Shown here: one piece after another, positions 38,838 to 50,735 of the stretch | Numbering within the stretch: the stretch's first letter is position 1 | Layout: each line of letters starts with the position of its first letter | Assembly: GCA_934045905.1 (NCBI GenBank) | Contig: OW203768.1 | Span: 24,271,060 to 24,335,059, forward strand | Source of the DNA: Leuctra nigra | Lineage: Eukaryota; Arthropoda; Insecta; Plecoptera; Leuctridae | Length of the DNA: 64,000 nt | Direction: 5' to 3' | Made by a program: the position numbers and the translations under genes | The notes under the pieces: model-generated | Told to the model about the DNA's origin: nothing | Database searches by the model: none | The model's input: the letters and a program-made list of their open reading frames with translations, nothing else

Positions 38838-39650
38838 ATAAATCACACCTAATTTCTAATAGCTAGAAATACGGAATAAATCCCACGCATTTCTCAATAG
38901 CTAAGACATAATCCGTCATAATCATTGTGCCAAGTCACATCCCACACATTCCTCCTCCACCAGCAACATTGCAGCAATGCATGTTAAACACACAGAGCGC
39001 GCAGCAACACACAACATCCGACACGTTGAGCCTCCGACTGCCGACTAAGTAGATCAGCATAGCGCGGCTGGCTGGTGATTTCAGGACAGCTTCAGGGAGT
39101 TTACACAATTTTCTGAGAACAAAACCACAAGTGTCTGTGCAATTTTGACATTTTGACTATTGCATACCTTTTCAAATCGATTTTACGTTTCAATTTATAT
39201 GCATAAACATATTTTAAACAATCTTTATTTTCAATATTTTCAACAGAAGCTATATCAATCACATGGAAAACTTCTAACATCATAAAAATATACATTATCA
39301 GGGTAGAAGTAACATACATGAAACATCGTGCTTACTGTTGTGTAATGTAGTCTTCCCGGTATTCTGTTCATGCTGCATGGAAGAGAGTGTATTGGAAGTG
39401 CCAGTGGATGATTAAAAGCGTATGTGACAGTTCTTCAAGTGAAAACTAACAAACTTCTGTTAGCGGCGCCAGTAATGATATTCACTTTCATCCAGATCAC
39501 TGTCCGAATAGATAATTATAATTAAAATAAATTCAATACGTTGTCCTGGAAACATACTTTAATGATTAAATGCAAGAATACATACATCCTTATTGTTTAT
39601 AATAAAATTGTTGGAATACTGTTGATTGACAATTATTATTGATTAATTGT
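38838..39650 (+). repeat. Unclassified dispersed repeat, copy B
   Basis: Collinear with 10440-11285 in the same orientation (shared CACACAGAGCGCGCAGC, GTTGAGCCTCCGACTGCCGA, GTGTATTGGAAGTGCCAGTG). Small indels separate the copies. Confidence 0.6.
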
Positions 39651-40029
39651 ACAAATCTTAATAGTATTTGAGATTTTCTTATTGAAGTTTGGTAGGAGTA
39701 ATGGCGTTTAACGGTGCATCGACATCCATATCATTTTGAGCACATTAAACGCAAAACTGCGAGGCAACTTCAACTACATTAATTAACTCTTATAATGGAC
39801 GACATCATGAACAGTTCGGAAAAAGAATCCAGCACACAGGGAGACGGGAGAGTTTGAGGAGATCGTCTACAACAAGGCCAAGATAACCGCGGCGCTCAAA
39901 GCCCGCTTCGAGCAAGATAGCGCGGAGCTTGAGGCTAAAGCTGCAGCTGACGCGACATTGAAGGACAATGCCATGAAAAAACAACCTGATTTTATAATAT
40001 AAAATAAAATTACATAAAGGTACTATTTA
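39651..40029. other. Gap with short coding-like fragment
   Basis: An ATGGCGTTTAACGGTGCATC-like string at 39701 recalls the SINE-like tail. Near 39840-39980 one frame reads EEIVYNKAKITAALKARFEQ and then Ala/Glu-rich helical residues. Not recognised. Confidence 0.3.
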
Positions 40030-40495
40030 ACCGTGGATAGGTATGACTCTAATCCGAATTTAATTTTACTTATCCAGTTATTCTTGTACAGTAACGATCT
40101 ATCAATAAGGTAATCTTTGAGGTTATTATAAAATAAACTTGTATCCTTCATGACCTTAATTTTTTTGGGAAGTTTATTGAAGAGGCGTATTGCTGCTGCA
40201 ATGTGGGAGCTTTACTTGAGATTTTGAGCCTACTTAATTCAACATGAATGTCGTTTTTCCTCCTTTTATTATATCTATGTACACATTCGTTTGTTTTACT
40301 CAGCGACCCATTATTCACTGCTAGCATGATGGTTGTGTGGATATAAATACCTAGGAAGGTCATAAGTCCTAAATCTCTAAATTTTATTTTACATGACTCC
40401 ATATTTTTAAGTTCTAAAATTATCCTAACTGCCCTTTTCTGTAGAATTATTATCCGGTATATATTTTATCTTTGAACTGTTCCCCCATACACAAA
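40030..40495 (-). pseudogene. LINE reverse transcriptase C-terminal fragment
   Basis: The minus frame (40402 to 40148) reads CKIKFRDLGLMTFLGIYIHT, then HRYNKRRKNDIHVELSRLK and SSINFPKKLRS. The Tyr-Asn-x-Arg-x3-Asp-Ile pattern with a preceding Leu-rich segment is typical of the thumb/C-terminal region of CR1-like or RTE-like LINE ORF2. No catalytic RT motif remains. The SINE-like fragment at 40496 truncates its upstream part. Confidence 0.5.
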
Positions 40496-40662
40496 TGCCG
40501 TATCTTATGTGGGATTCCGATTTCAGGGGGATCACCATCTCGAGGGGGGGAGGCCGGCCCGAGGGGACCACAAATTCAAGGGAGGGCATGGGTAGGTCGA
40601 CCCTGGCTGCTCTTTGTCTGGACCTCACCACTGATCTGTCCGGCATGGGTAGCCCTATTATT
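40496..40662 (-). repeat. SINE-like repeat, fragment 5
   Basis: About 165 bp (TTTCAGGGGGATCACCATCT to TCCGGCATGGGTAGCCC) match the middle of the family, inserted in the LINE fragment. Confidence 0.7.
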
Positions 40663-41078
40663 TTTGGGTACAAATTAATAGCTAAGAGCATGTTTGTAAA
40701 GTTCGACCTTAAAGAGATCGGGGAAGTTATGTGGCAAGATATTCGAGAAGCATAAGATGTAGATTTATTTAACCGGAGATCCGTTGGCACGAGTGATGTG
40801 CAAGATCAGCTTGAAGCACATTAACCCGAGTAAGTTCGACCAGATGAGAGTGAAGATGTGTTCTCAGCAGACGTTGCATCAGGATTGGAGACAGTAATTA
40901 AGACAGGTCAACTGAAAAGCCCCACCGCCCCTTGGACTGCGAGGTTCGTCCGCTACATGAATGATGATCAATGATCAACCAGTGCCATTGAGACTACAAG
41001 AAGCAACATTATGGCTGAACCTTGCAGAGTCAGTATAGGAGTTTGTTTAGTTCTTTGATTATAGGTGTTATAACCATA
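40663..41078. other. Coding-like debris, class unclear
   Basis: Frames broken by stops read FVKFDLKEIGEVMWQDIREA and, near 40880, VASGLETVIKTGQL then APWTARFVRYMND. This may derive from a transposase. Not assigned. Confidence 0.25.
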
Positions 41079-41553
41079 ACACCGAAACCACCGAAGTCGA
41101 TGGAAAGCGTGCAGAAGGGTCTCCCTTACGTCAAGGGAAACATAGACCACATCGCGAGACTACTACGAGGTGCTGACGTCAAGACCATCTTCGGCACCGA
41201 CAAGAAGATCGTCGAGTTCCTCGGCAGCTGCAAGGACGAGATTCCCTTGGAGGGGAAAGGAGTCTACGAGGTCCCATGTCAAGACTGCAGTGGGACCTAC
41301 ATCGGCCAGACGGGAAGCCGAATGTCGAAGAGACTCCGAGAACATCGCAGAGCAGTCGCCCGCCGCGAGTCAACATCCTCGCTCGCGCAAAACGTCGAGA
41401 CAGCGGGACACTCCATCGACTTCGAGGGGATGAAGTCACTCGCATCGTCAGCAGCCGCGCCCTGCGCAACGTGCGGGAGGCGATCGAGATCGAGCATCGA
41501 CCGCTCAACATCAACAAGCGGGACGACAGCATCCGCCTCCCGTACGCGTAGAA
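41079..41553 (+). pseudogene. Penelope-like element GIY-YIG endonuclease fragment
   Basis: The frame from 41100 encodes GKGVYEVPCQDCSGTYIGQT, then MSKRLREHRRAV, the GIY-YIG core of Penelope-like retroelements, with CxxC just upstream as usual. A one-base shift near 41430 moves the continuation (VREAIEIEHRPLNINKRDDS) into the frame ending at 41551. The RT domain is absent upstream, so this is a 5'-truncated copy. The following GC-rich 300 bp is probably its 3' region. Confidence 0.75.
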
Positions 41554-41852
41554 ACCGCCCATTGCCCGCATCATGGTCGCGCCTGAGCCGAGATGCCCTG
41601 CAGTCTCTGCCGATCCGCCTACGACCGAGGACACGGGCAGAATGACCCGGAGCAGAGCGCGGGCAGTTCTCGTAGCTGCCACCCACAACGCTGCAGCTGA
41701 CCTCCCGCCCCCGCCACTTGACACGTCCAATCAGGGAGCAGGACGCGAGTCGCCGGGCCAATGAGACCTCAGAGGTCTCGGCGGCTAGCATATAAACCCG
41801 CTCGCCCCGGAAGAGGACGCAACAGCGAGCTACGAGGAAGATGGCCGCTCTA

Positions 41853-42217
41853 TATCCCTTACTGCGCAGTAAGTCCATGAGAGCAAGACACGCGTCTACA
41901 CTGCCATCATACGACCTACGCTGACATTCGCCTCGCCAGTGTGGAGCGGCTGTGCCTCGCTCAGCTCGCGAGCTCTCCTGCAACGCGTGCAGAACAAGGC
42001 AGCAAGATTCGCCCTGGGAGTCCCGATGTACGCGAGGACAGCGGACGTCCACGACCAGCTCGACCTCGAGTACTTAAACGACCACATGCTGCAGCTCAAC
42101 CAAGACTTCTACGAGCAGTTGGCAGACAACGCCAACCCGCTGATCCATGAGTTGAGCCTCATTGAGGTCAATCCCTTCGACCGCTACGCGCGGCCGACCA
42201 CAGCGCTGGATCTGTGA
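41853..42217 (+). pseudogene. Jockey-like LINE RT C-terminal fragment
   Basis: After YPLLRSKSMRARH and a shift, the frame at 41939 reads LLQRVQNKAARFALGVPMYA, then HDQLDLEYLNDHM. This is the C-terminal region of Jockey-type ORF2 (the LQRVQNK block). A 3' UTR of the LINE likely extends to about 42360, where GATGATGATGAGCG occurs. Confidence 0.6.
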
Positions 42218-42892
42218 GAAACAACCATCTGCTGCCTGCAGATTCAAGACGACCACCATGCCTAACTCCCAATAGCGAGTGGATATAAAGGCAACAGCCA
42301 AGATCCAAACATCGTTGCCAACATTATGGCAACCAGAAGAAAGCTGATGATGATGAGCGCCTCAGTCGCATAAAGATAGTCCGTGGGGCCGCTTTCCACG
42401 ACCGATCTCAGCGCTAGACATCTGAGGGAGCCGTCAGTCGCGGACTGAATTAAAGTTGCATATCGTGCCGAACCAATCAAAAACAACTTCAAGTAATATT
42501 GGCAAATCGCCAGATGTTCGATTTTCATTGGCCCACAGAGGTCAATCCGCTAGAGGGGAAGCAAGAAACCGATTTATTCAGTGAATGTGGTACTAGATTC
42601 GACTTCGTCTAGAGTCTTGACTGTTATATTATTTCCTTCCCGTGAAATAAGTAGTGAAATGTTTCACTTTTTAGGTGAATTATCAGTAATCGAGTTGCTA
42701 GTAATGAAGATTGCTTAGTCGTGACCATATTCCAAAATCTTACACCCTTAGAGAAAAAGCAGAAAAAGATGACGCCCAGTGAGAATTGCTCAGTTTGTGG
42801 CTCCTTTTCCTGTAGAAACACAGCTATTGTGTGTTGGATAATATTGTAAGAAACCTGCCGGAGTATTGCGCGGTTTCCGTGCTACACGATTG
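42218..42892. other. LINE 3' tail and noncoding sequence
   Basis: It begins with the probable LINE 3' UTR and then holds unrecognised AT-rich sequence with no supported gene. Confidence 0.35.
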
Positions 42893-43308
42893 ATTAAATT
42901 GATTATTGTGGTTTAACGGCGCGTGAACGACGAGGTTATATTGCGCACGTTAATTTTTGCATTTAACTTTGTTGATATAAGTGGTGGACATAGGGAGGGG
43001 TCGACCTAACGGGCCCGATCCGGGGGAGCCCAACACTGGTGGGGAGGCCAGGCCAGAATGGGGACGGACCGGGGGGTGTGAGGATTCGGGCCGGCGGAAC
43101 TCGATTTCAGGGGGATCACCATCTCGAGGGGGAAGGCCGGCCCGAGGGGACCGCAAATTCAAGGGAGGACATGGTTAGGCCAACCCTGGCTGCTCTTTGT
43201 CTGGACCTCACCACTGACCTGTCCGGCATGGGTAACCCTTACACATGAGCATATGCTCGCCGGCGTAGCTGCAATGGATCATTGGCCAACGCAAAACCCA
43301 TTAATTCC
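42893..43308 (-). repeat. SINE-like repeat, copy 6 (near full length)
   Basis: From GGTTTAACGGCGCGTGAACG to CAATGGATCATTGGCCAACG. Very similar to copy 3, lacking only the last CACCACCGCG segment. Confidence 0.75.
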
Positions 43309-44168
43309 ATTAGAATTAATTTCTAAGAAGTCTATGGACAACCCAGCTTGAAATTTTCTACAAATCTTACTACATATGTGTAGTTCATGTGAAAATAATT
43401 TGAATATAATCGGTGATGACGTATTTGTGTTTTTCACTTTTGAACTTCGCACCGCTCACCCGTACTAGCGGAGTGGAGGCGCAAAAACCCGTCATTTCGT
43501 GCATCACCGAGCAAAATAATTAATTTCTCCGAAGTCTATAAGTAGCCCACTCTGAAATTTTCTGGGAACCTCACTACATATCTGTAGTTCATCCCTGCAA
43601 AATTTGAAAGAAATCGGTGATTACGTTTTTTGTCAAATGACCTTTGACCTTTTCAACATTCGACCGAAGAAATTTTTGCTTTATTAATTTTTTTATTTTT
43701 TTACCATAATATTGAAGGTGGATTCAATACGAGTATTTTAAGACCAATTGCAGCTCTGTATCTCAAACAGGGGCGAAGTTATTCAATAAAACGTAAATTT
43801 ACACCTGTTTGCCCATCAAAAGGGTCGAGTTTTGCTGACGCCATAATTCCGAGAATTAGAGGTGAAAAATTCTGAAAAAATGCACAATTACTCTCCATCA
43901 TGATATGAATAAACATACCAAATTTCATTAAAATCGGAGATGGTCGCCGAAAATGGGTTCTCTATTTCTTTTGGAATTACCCTATTACATACCTTTTCAA
44001 ATCGATTTTACGTTTTAATTTACATGGGTTAACATGGGCATGTGAAACAGGTTTCATAATAGCACGTGACTGCATCGCCGAGATGGTACCAATTATAAAC
44101 ATATGCATAAACATATTTTAAACAGAAGCTATATCAATCACATGGAAAACTTCTGACATCGCAGGGCT
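43309..44168. repeat. Noncoding stretch with diverged short repeats
   Basis: The phrase TCTAAGAAGTCTATGGACAAC/CTCCGAAGTCTATAAGTAGCC followed by CTACATATNTGTAGTTCAT occurs twice (43322 and 43526), about 204 bp apart, so this is a diverged tandem unit. The segment 44050-44160 matches part of the dispersed repeat at 39200-39290. No gene seen. Confidence 0.4.
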
Positions 44169-47098
44169 GCCTCCAATACAAGGAAAAATCCACACTCTAC
44201 ATTTCACCATCTAACTAGTCAACTCAAAGCTGCTAACAAAGAAGCTTTGGCTCATCATATGAAAAACCTTTTAGACGTCAACAGTTAAGACAATTGGAAA
44301 CATTTTTACACCCACATTAACTCCAAGAAAGGCAATTATAATTCAATCCCAGCATTGAAACGTGAAGATGGATCGCTAGCCGCTATAGATGGGGACAAAG
44401 CGCAGGAACTGAATGAGCGGTATAAAAGGATATTTTTAGATATTATGGTTTATGGCGCTCAACAGCGAGGTTATCAGCGCCAGCCAAGTCATACAACAAG
44501 GTGTTGTAATAAAATGAATATATATCGCTAAGCGAAGTCGTGTTGTTAAGGATTGTCATTGGTTAAAATCAACTAGGTTCTACTCTAGTGCGAGTCGATC
44601 AAGTAAAATATAGTAGTCAGTCTAGATAAAATATAAAATGTGAGCTAATATTACAGTGAAAACTGATGTCATATTGAGCCAGGTGCCGTTTTTTATAAAT
44701 ACTGGCCCTGGCTCGTCTAAAACTACATAGCTAACTACTTGTCCATGATAAAACCTCTTACAGCGTGGTGCTGTGCGTAACTAAATAAAATCTAAGGTGT
44801 CTGTGTCTTTCAGGAAATTGATCAGCTTGTCAATCGATTTCTCATCGTCTCCGAGCACCTCACTGAGATCACTCGAGAGACGATGGCGATAGCGTGCTTG
44901 GCGATATTCTTCACAGTCCATCAACATGTGATAGACTGAGAGAGGAACACCACAGGTGTCACACTGTGGCTGTTCCTCTCTATTCATTAGATGGCCATGT
45001 ATTAAGCGTGTGTGGCCGATCCGGAGTCGAGCGACGACGACCTCCTCCCTCCGAGATCGTCGTGCTGACGATTGCCATGATCCAACGCGGGGTTTAATCG
45101 CCTTGAGTTTGTTTTCAAGAAGGCCGTCCCATGAAGACTGCCACTTCAACGGTGTCTCTTCAACACCGACTCTCAACTCCTACCTCAAAATACTCCGCCG
45201 CACACACCTTGTCCTGCGGACACTTCATGTTTCAATTTCAACATAAAGAAAATCATATCCATAATTTCAAACATTAAATTCAACAGAGCTCCCGGTCCAG
45301 ATGCGATTCCTTCTCAAATGCTGAAAATAGCACGTCAGTGTCTCCCCTTACCTTAATCGACTCTTCCTAATTTCGATCAACAACTGCCAGATGCCAACCG
45401 ACTAGAAGACAGCTACCATCCTTCCTATCTTCAAGAAAGGCGCTCGGAGTGCAAGATCCTTGAGCGCCTGATCACTGACCACATCCACGAGACATGAAAT
45501 AGCAACAACTGGCTCTCCAATGCACAGCATGGCTTCCGAAAGAGTTACTCGTGTGAATCATCACTCATTGGATTAACCCAGCAACTTGCTGACCACATCG
45601 ATAAGGGAACCCAAGTTGACAGTATATTCCTGGATTTCTCGTAGGCATTCGATGTTGTCTCGCATGGCATCCTCTTCGAGAATTTCTCCCAAATGGGTTT
45701 GGATCTAAGAGTAGTCGAGTGGATCAAAGAATTCCTAGCAAGCAGATCACAGGCAGTCAAGGTTGGTCAATCACTATCCCAGACCATCAAAGTGACATCC
45801 GGCGTGCCACAGGGGACGGTCCTTGGCCCAGCCCTGTTAATCGGCTTTATTAACGACATAGTCAAGGATATAAGTAGTCACGTACGCCTATTTGCAGACG
45901 ACTGCATCATCTACGCTCCAATCACCAGCAAAGACGATGAGCAGACCCTGCAAGACGACTTAAACCAAATCCAACTTTGGTCGAAAGAATGAATGAAGAA
46001 AATACCTGCATTGTTAGTTTTACCAAGAAGAAAGTTGATTCGCTGTTGATCAACAGTTGATTTCCCTGTTGATTCGCAATACACATTAAACGGTATCCAC
46101 CTCCCCAAATCCAAATCTTGTAAATATCTCGGCATCAACCTTCAATATAATCTGTCATGGAACAACCATATTAGCTCAACACAGTCACACGCCAAAAGGC
46201 TATTACACTTTGTAATGCGGAACCTGAGAGGGAGCTTGCCGGCAACCAAGGAGCATGCGTACAAGTGCCTCATTCGTCCCCTGCTCGAATACTGCAGTGC
46301 TGTGTGGAACCCACACACTGAAAAGCAGAAGCATGCCCTTGAAGCAGTACAGAATAAAGCAGCCCGATATGTAGTGGACAACCTCCGCCAATGGTCCAAA
46401 GAACAAAATCGCCCCTGCCTCAGCAAAGCAAGACCAAAGACGGACTCAAGTGGGAATTACTACACCGGCCAAGATCCCGCGCCCTTCGCTGTCTCTCCAA
46501 AACCATATCTGGTCTCCCAGCCTGGGCGGACGTGGATGAACTCATCACTCCAGCTACGTACCACGGAAGGAACGATCATAGCCTGAAGATTTTCATGCCT
46601 CGGTTCAACACCGATACGGGCCGTCACTCCTTCCTCGGTCAAACCACACGGCTGGGGAACAATCTCCCCAAGGACCGCATGAATGGTTATCCCCAAAAAT
46701 CAGCCTGTTCAATGATATAATTAACACTGTAGTTTAGTCGTATAAGCCTTAATAGTCAGCCTCACTATTTTTCATGTCTAATAATTTTCTCATATATCCC
46801 CTGTATTCCCCCTATTTCTCATTTAATAATCTGCACTGCAGTTTAGCCTCTAGCCTTATAGTAATGTAAATAACTCTCAATAATATATTTATTTATCCAA
46901 ATATTATTAACTTAATAATTAGTTAGCACTGAAGTGTAAATGTAAATCTTCAACTACTAGACTCACTTTTTTACAATGTATCCATGTATGTTACCCTCAA
47001 TATAGTCGACTAGCGGCCTCTGGAATGTGAAACTTTATGTTATTGGTAAGATAATATATGTGTGATTCCCAAGCTGTTAAATAAATAGATAAATAAAT
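44169..47098 (+). mobile_element. Degraded LINE (CR1/L2-like), split by another LINE
   Basis: The upstream part near 44290-44431 reads NSKKGNYNSIPALKREDGSL and AQELNERYKRIF, the linker between endonuclease and RT. After the inserted LINE the sequence resumes with NRAPGPDAIPSQML (about 45280), then NAQHGFRKSYSCESSLI, SGVPQGTVLGPALL (45800), RLFADDCIIYAP (catalytic FADD, about 45890) and YKCLIRPLLEYCSAVWNPHT (46262), ending at a tail with AAATAAATAGATAAATAAAT (about 47080). Several stops and shifts (45340, 45500, 45644, 45990) show that it is dead. Clade assignment is tentative. Confidence 0.65.
44432..45245 (-). mobile_element. RNase-H LINE, 5'-truncated copy nested in LINE
   Basis: The minus frame (45176 to 44781) reads WQSSWDGLLENKLKAIKPRV, LRIGHTRLIHGHLMNREEQP and CDTCGVPLSVYHMLMDC, and ends DTDTLDFI-stop. 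The 3' tail (TGAGCGCCATAAACCATAAT in sense) abuts the host LINE at 44432. Sequence upstream of 45176 (sense 5' side) is less clear, so the truncation point is approximate. Confidence 0.7.
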
Positions 47099-47109
47099 AT
47101 TTCTGGCTC

Positions 47110-47615
47110 TTACCTTCAGGCGAGACAAGGCTAAGGGATTAATCATGGAGGTGAACCTTACGATGCAGATGATAAAGAACCTTCAGCAGAAGTACAATGC
47201 TAAGGAGCATATGCTTACGTGTTATGCTCTGGATGGACGTTAGTCTTATTTTAAAGAATCTCATTGAAAATTTATATAGAGAGTGATCACAGTACGATAG
47301 GCATTTTTGTATTACAGCTCACATGCAGATGCGTGGTGTCGTAGCATTACGCAATCAAATACACTCGCAAGCAATGCATACAAAAGACTCGACAAAAACA
47401 ATCATCAAATAAAAATCGTCACACCCTTATTTAACGAGCGACTCCTTTGGCTGGAGACAACCTTAGCAGATGCAGGTATAAAGCTAGGCGACAGGTTTGC
47501 GAGTCCACACCTTCTTCAAGAAAAGGTAAATGCCTATGCAGAGGCACGCAGAATTCAGTTTTACACGAGGGACAGTCGGACTGTGGCTGCCTATGCTGCC
47601 TGTGGCTGTTAATGT
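47110..47615 (+). pseudogene. Unassigned transposon-like gene fragment
   Basis: Two blocks: 47120-47240 (LIMEVNLTMQMIKNLQQKYN in frame with a later stop) and, after a TTACAG acceptor near 47318, SHADAWCRSITQSNTLASNA through EARRIQFYTRDSRTVAAYAA. I do not recognise the family with confidence. The final segment looks like the C-terminus of a transposase-like protein. Confidence 0.3.
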
Positions 47616-47704
47616 TGGGGAGTTCGCCCATTGCTTTTCCTTCTTGAATTTCAAGGACACTATACAAATGTATTTCAATTCATGAAGTACAATGATCAGC
47701 AACA

Positions 47705-48125
47705 GTTGTTCCTATAACTCGTACGAATGCTGGCCAGTTCGACATTCTTCTCAACTTTATTGGGCCTCGACTCTTGAAGCGAAACCGTTGCAAGTATTTC
47801 TCCCCTGAGCATCGTCTGGCAATGACACTCAAGTAATATTATGGTTTATGGCGCTCAACAGTAGGTCTCAATGTGGCTCTCTTTATGGCGCTCAACTTTT
47901 CACATTATTCTAATATACACTCTACTTGGATATTTGAATAATTATATTTAGGTGTTGGTAATCATATTACATATTTATTATAGGTTTCTGGCACAAGGCG
48001 ACTCTATGCAATCTCTGGCTTGGGAATACTACGTCGGCAAGGAAACTGCACGTACAACTGTGTACAATACCTGCCAGGAGCTGTGGAATGTACACTCGAC
48101 AATTCATAAAACGGTATTTGAACGA
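47705..48125 (+). pseudogene. PIF/Harbinger transposase fragment
   Basis: 47711-47832 reads TNAGQFDILLNFIGPRLLKR then FSPEHRLAMTL. After an intron-like gap, 47987 onward reads RFLAQGDSMQSLAWEYYVGK and VYNTCQELWNV. This is the DNA-binding helical region preceding the DDE_Tnp_4 domain of Harbinger/ALP1-like transposases (the FLAxGDSxxSLxxxFRIG pattern). The gap (47833-47980) contains a scrap of the LINE tail (TTATGGCGCTCAAC twice). No DDE domain follows. Confidence 0.6.
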
Positions 48126-48649
48126 AACAGATTGGCTGCTGGTCAGGTTCATTGACAATCAATCATTGTTACCCCTTCTAGAGGTAGATGACGAGTAAGT
48201 ATAGACGTCATCAGATGATGCCATCACATTTTTTTCAGACAATCCATTTCTTTCAAATACCGTTTTATGAATTGTCGAGTGTACATGGTCCCTTACGATA
48301 TATGATATTATATAAATTTTTAAAATCTAACAATTACATCTCCATGCACTCCTAATCATGATATTTCATTTCAGCCTGCAAATAAAATCCATTGTATTCA
48401 GTGGCGACCGGTATGATCTCATACCAGGGGCACAATCGGTCGACTAGAAAGCGCTGGCCACTATATCATACTCCTGAAGGAACTGCATACCACTTATTCT
48501 TGAGAACATCACATCACCAACAGTAAATATTCACAACGCAACAAAGCAGACATATACTAATCGTAAACAACCTGGGAGAGATAGCTGAAAATCTCTTCGA
48601 CTCAAATGAGGACTATGCTCCGTCTGGTACACTGCATCTCGGCCGATTT
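48126..48649. other. Gap with no recognisable gene
   Basis: Mostly noncoding. The phrase AAATACCGTTTTATGAATTG followed by TCGAGTGTACAT near 48258 is the reverse complement of part of the Harbinger fragment near 48088-48120, making a small inverted duplication. Confidence 0.4.
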
Positions 48650-48815
48650 TAGAATGGTAAGGTATATTGCCTCTTAGATGCGGCGCACGTGTTGAAATCA
48701 GTTAGCAATCTGATGGGTGAAAAGAAGCTTCTTCTGGATGGCACTATTCTTACGCAGAACGGAAACAAGATTGATTGGCGGTCTTTGTTGTATGCTACTT
48801 TGTTTTATTTTGCGA
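48650..48815 (+). pseudogene. P-element-like transposase fragment
   Basis: One frame reads VYCLLDAAHVLKSVSNLMGE and then NGNKIDWRSLLYATL. This matches the block following the catalytic core in P-element/THAP9-like transposases (D-x-C-H-x-x-K-x-x-R-N then I-x-W). Only about 50 codons are recognisable before the next LINE begins. Confidence 0.45.
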
Positions 48816-48833
48816 TCTGGGGGATTTTGCGAA

Positions 48834-50095
48834 ATCACGCAGACCCCGCAAACTACCGCCCTATCAGCCTCACAAATTCTACATCGAAACTGTAGGAGAA
48901 GATCCTGTGTCGTAGAACACATGATTTTCTTAACAAAAATCTAATTATCCCTCCAACCCAAGCCGGATTTCGACCCAAAATCAACATCTACAACCAGCTA
49001 TTGAAAGTCACCACCGCCATCCAAACCAACATGGCAGAGGGCCGTACAACAGCTCTGGCCCTCATGGATGTGCGCAAATCTTTCGACACTCTGTGGCACA
49101 ACGGACTGCGTTTCAAAATATACTCCCTTGGAATACCTCAAACCACAACTCGCTGGTTCTCAACCTTCAACGCAGAGAGAACCGCTCAGGTTAAGATCAA
49201 CGCCACACCGTCAAGGAACTTCAACCTCAGTGCAGGTGTCCCCCAAGGATCCACAATCAGCCCCCTCCTATATATATTGTATGTAGTAGACGTGCCCAAC
49301 CCCTCTGAGGAGCACTATACACCGCGAGCTGGTCTAGGCCAGTTCGCAGATGACACAGCCTTCTGGGTCTCAGGATACGGGAATGAGCTAACGCTGTGCA
49401 TGAACAGAGGCCTGGAATCTTATTCCCAATGGTGCAACATGTGGAGAGTGTCACTCAATACCGAAAAGACACAGCTATGCATTTTCAAGCCGCCGAATAA
49501 ACGAGGACCTCGTAGACTAAAGAGGAAAGCAATCTATTATGAACTTCAAGGAAATTTACTCCATACGTCCACAAAGGTAACATACCTTGGAGTTATTTTG
49601 GATCACCGCCTCTCCTTCAGAGCTCATCTTCAATCCATCAAGAAACGTGCAATGCAAAGAGTCCGAGTCATTCGAGTCTTTGCCCACCACTGCACCACCG
49701 CTACTCTCAACCACATTTACAAGGCCCTCATCCGTCCCGTCTTGACTTGGGGCCAAGACTCCACTTCCCGCCATCCGCCGCCGACTACACTACACTACGC
49801 CTGGCCTCAGGCATCCCGCCTTACATCAGGAACGACGTAGTCTACACGCTCAACAACACCCCCAGACTCTCTGACTTTATCACTAAACTAAGGCAGACAT
49901 ATTCAACATCACTTGTCAACAGCCCGTTCAATGATGACCTCCTGGAACTCCTTGACGACGCCCACACGACTTCTGCCCTGTACCGACTCTACCACGATTT
50001 CGAAACTCAATTCGATTCTGACTCGTCATCAAACACAAACTCCACATTATAATTTAGGAAACAAAATATAAAAAATTAAAAATTAAAAACCAAAA
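48834..50095 (+). mobile_element. Jockey-like LINE, 5'-truncated, RT nearly open
   Basis: The sequence begins in the RT domain (ADPANYRPISLTNSTSKL), then an open frame 49001-49840 with ALALMDVRKSFDTLWHNGL, SAGVPQGSTISPLLYILY, LGQFADDTAFW (catalytic FADD) and VTYLGVILDHRLSFRAHL. A shift near 49750 moves the C-terminus to the frame ending 50052 (LASGIPPYIRNDVVYTLN). The A-rich tail (50055-50115) is the 3' end. An in-frame stop lies at 48893. Confidence 0.7.
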
Positions 50096-50499
50096 AATAA
50101 AAAGAAACAACAAAAACTACGAATCGATTTTCATGGACCTCAGTGTCATGTGTGGCGCGCTCTGTCCATCCTCACGCAACTAAACTAAAACTAAGCCACG
50201 CCTTCACCCCACTACCTCTAGCCCTACCTTGCCTGCGCCAATCCGCTTGCTTCCCGCTGTCTCTGGATGATGACTAAAACCATTAGAAATAATCTTATTG
50301 GCTGAAAAGACGCTCATACAACCCTCAGCGACTCGTCGCTGAAAACCATTTACTTTACATATTTTAATTGCTGTCCTCACTTGAGGACAATATGCTTGAA
50401 CCGGCACTTCATGGGCATCATAACTTACAAAATTAAATTCAAATTCTGTTCAGATTGATTAGATTCAGAGATAATAGTTAGTTTCCAATTGTTTTCAGA

Positions 50500-50735
50500 A
50501 TGGATGATGATCTGGCTGTGCCTGGACCCTCTGGTTGCAGTTCAGCGGCCCAACCCGCACAGACGCAGGTCACTTCTCGGCGGCATTTGAACGTCTCGGA
50601 CATACATTTGGTGCTGGATGTCCCAGACAGCTCTGATGATGAGTTTGTGTCAGATGTCGATGAAGATATCAAAGATGATATTCCTTCCCAACCTCAACAT
50701 TTGCCATCTGATGATTCTGAGTGTTCCGACGAAGA
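50500..50735 (+). pseudogene. piggyBac transposase, N-terminal piece
   Basis: The frame starts MDDDLAVPGPSGCSSAAQPA after a TTTTCAG acceptor-like run and is Ser/Asp/Glu rich (LPSDDSECSDEDR), the usual acidic N-terminus of piggyBac transposases. It is cut by the LINE at 50736. The catalytic DDD core expected next is missing. Confidence 0.6.

Noticed and set aside
41179..42099. Long minus-strand frames opposite the Penelope and Jockey fragments
   Set aside because: High GC content leaves the antisense strand open; the sense strand has the recognisable GIY-YIG and LINE motifs.
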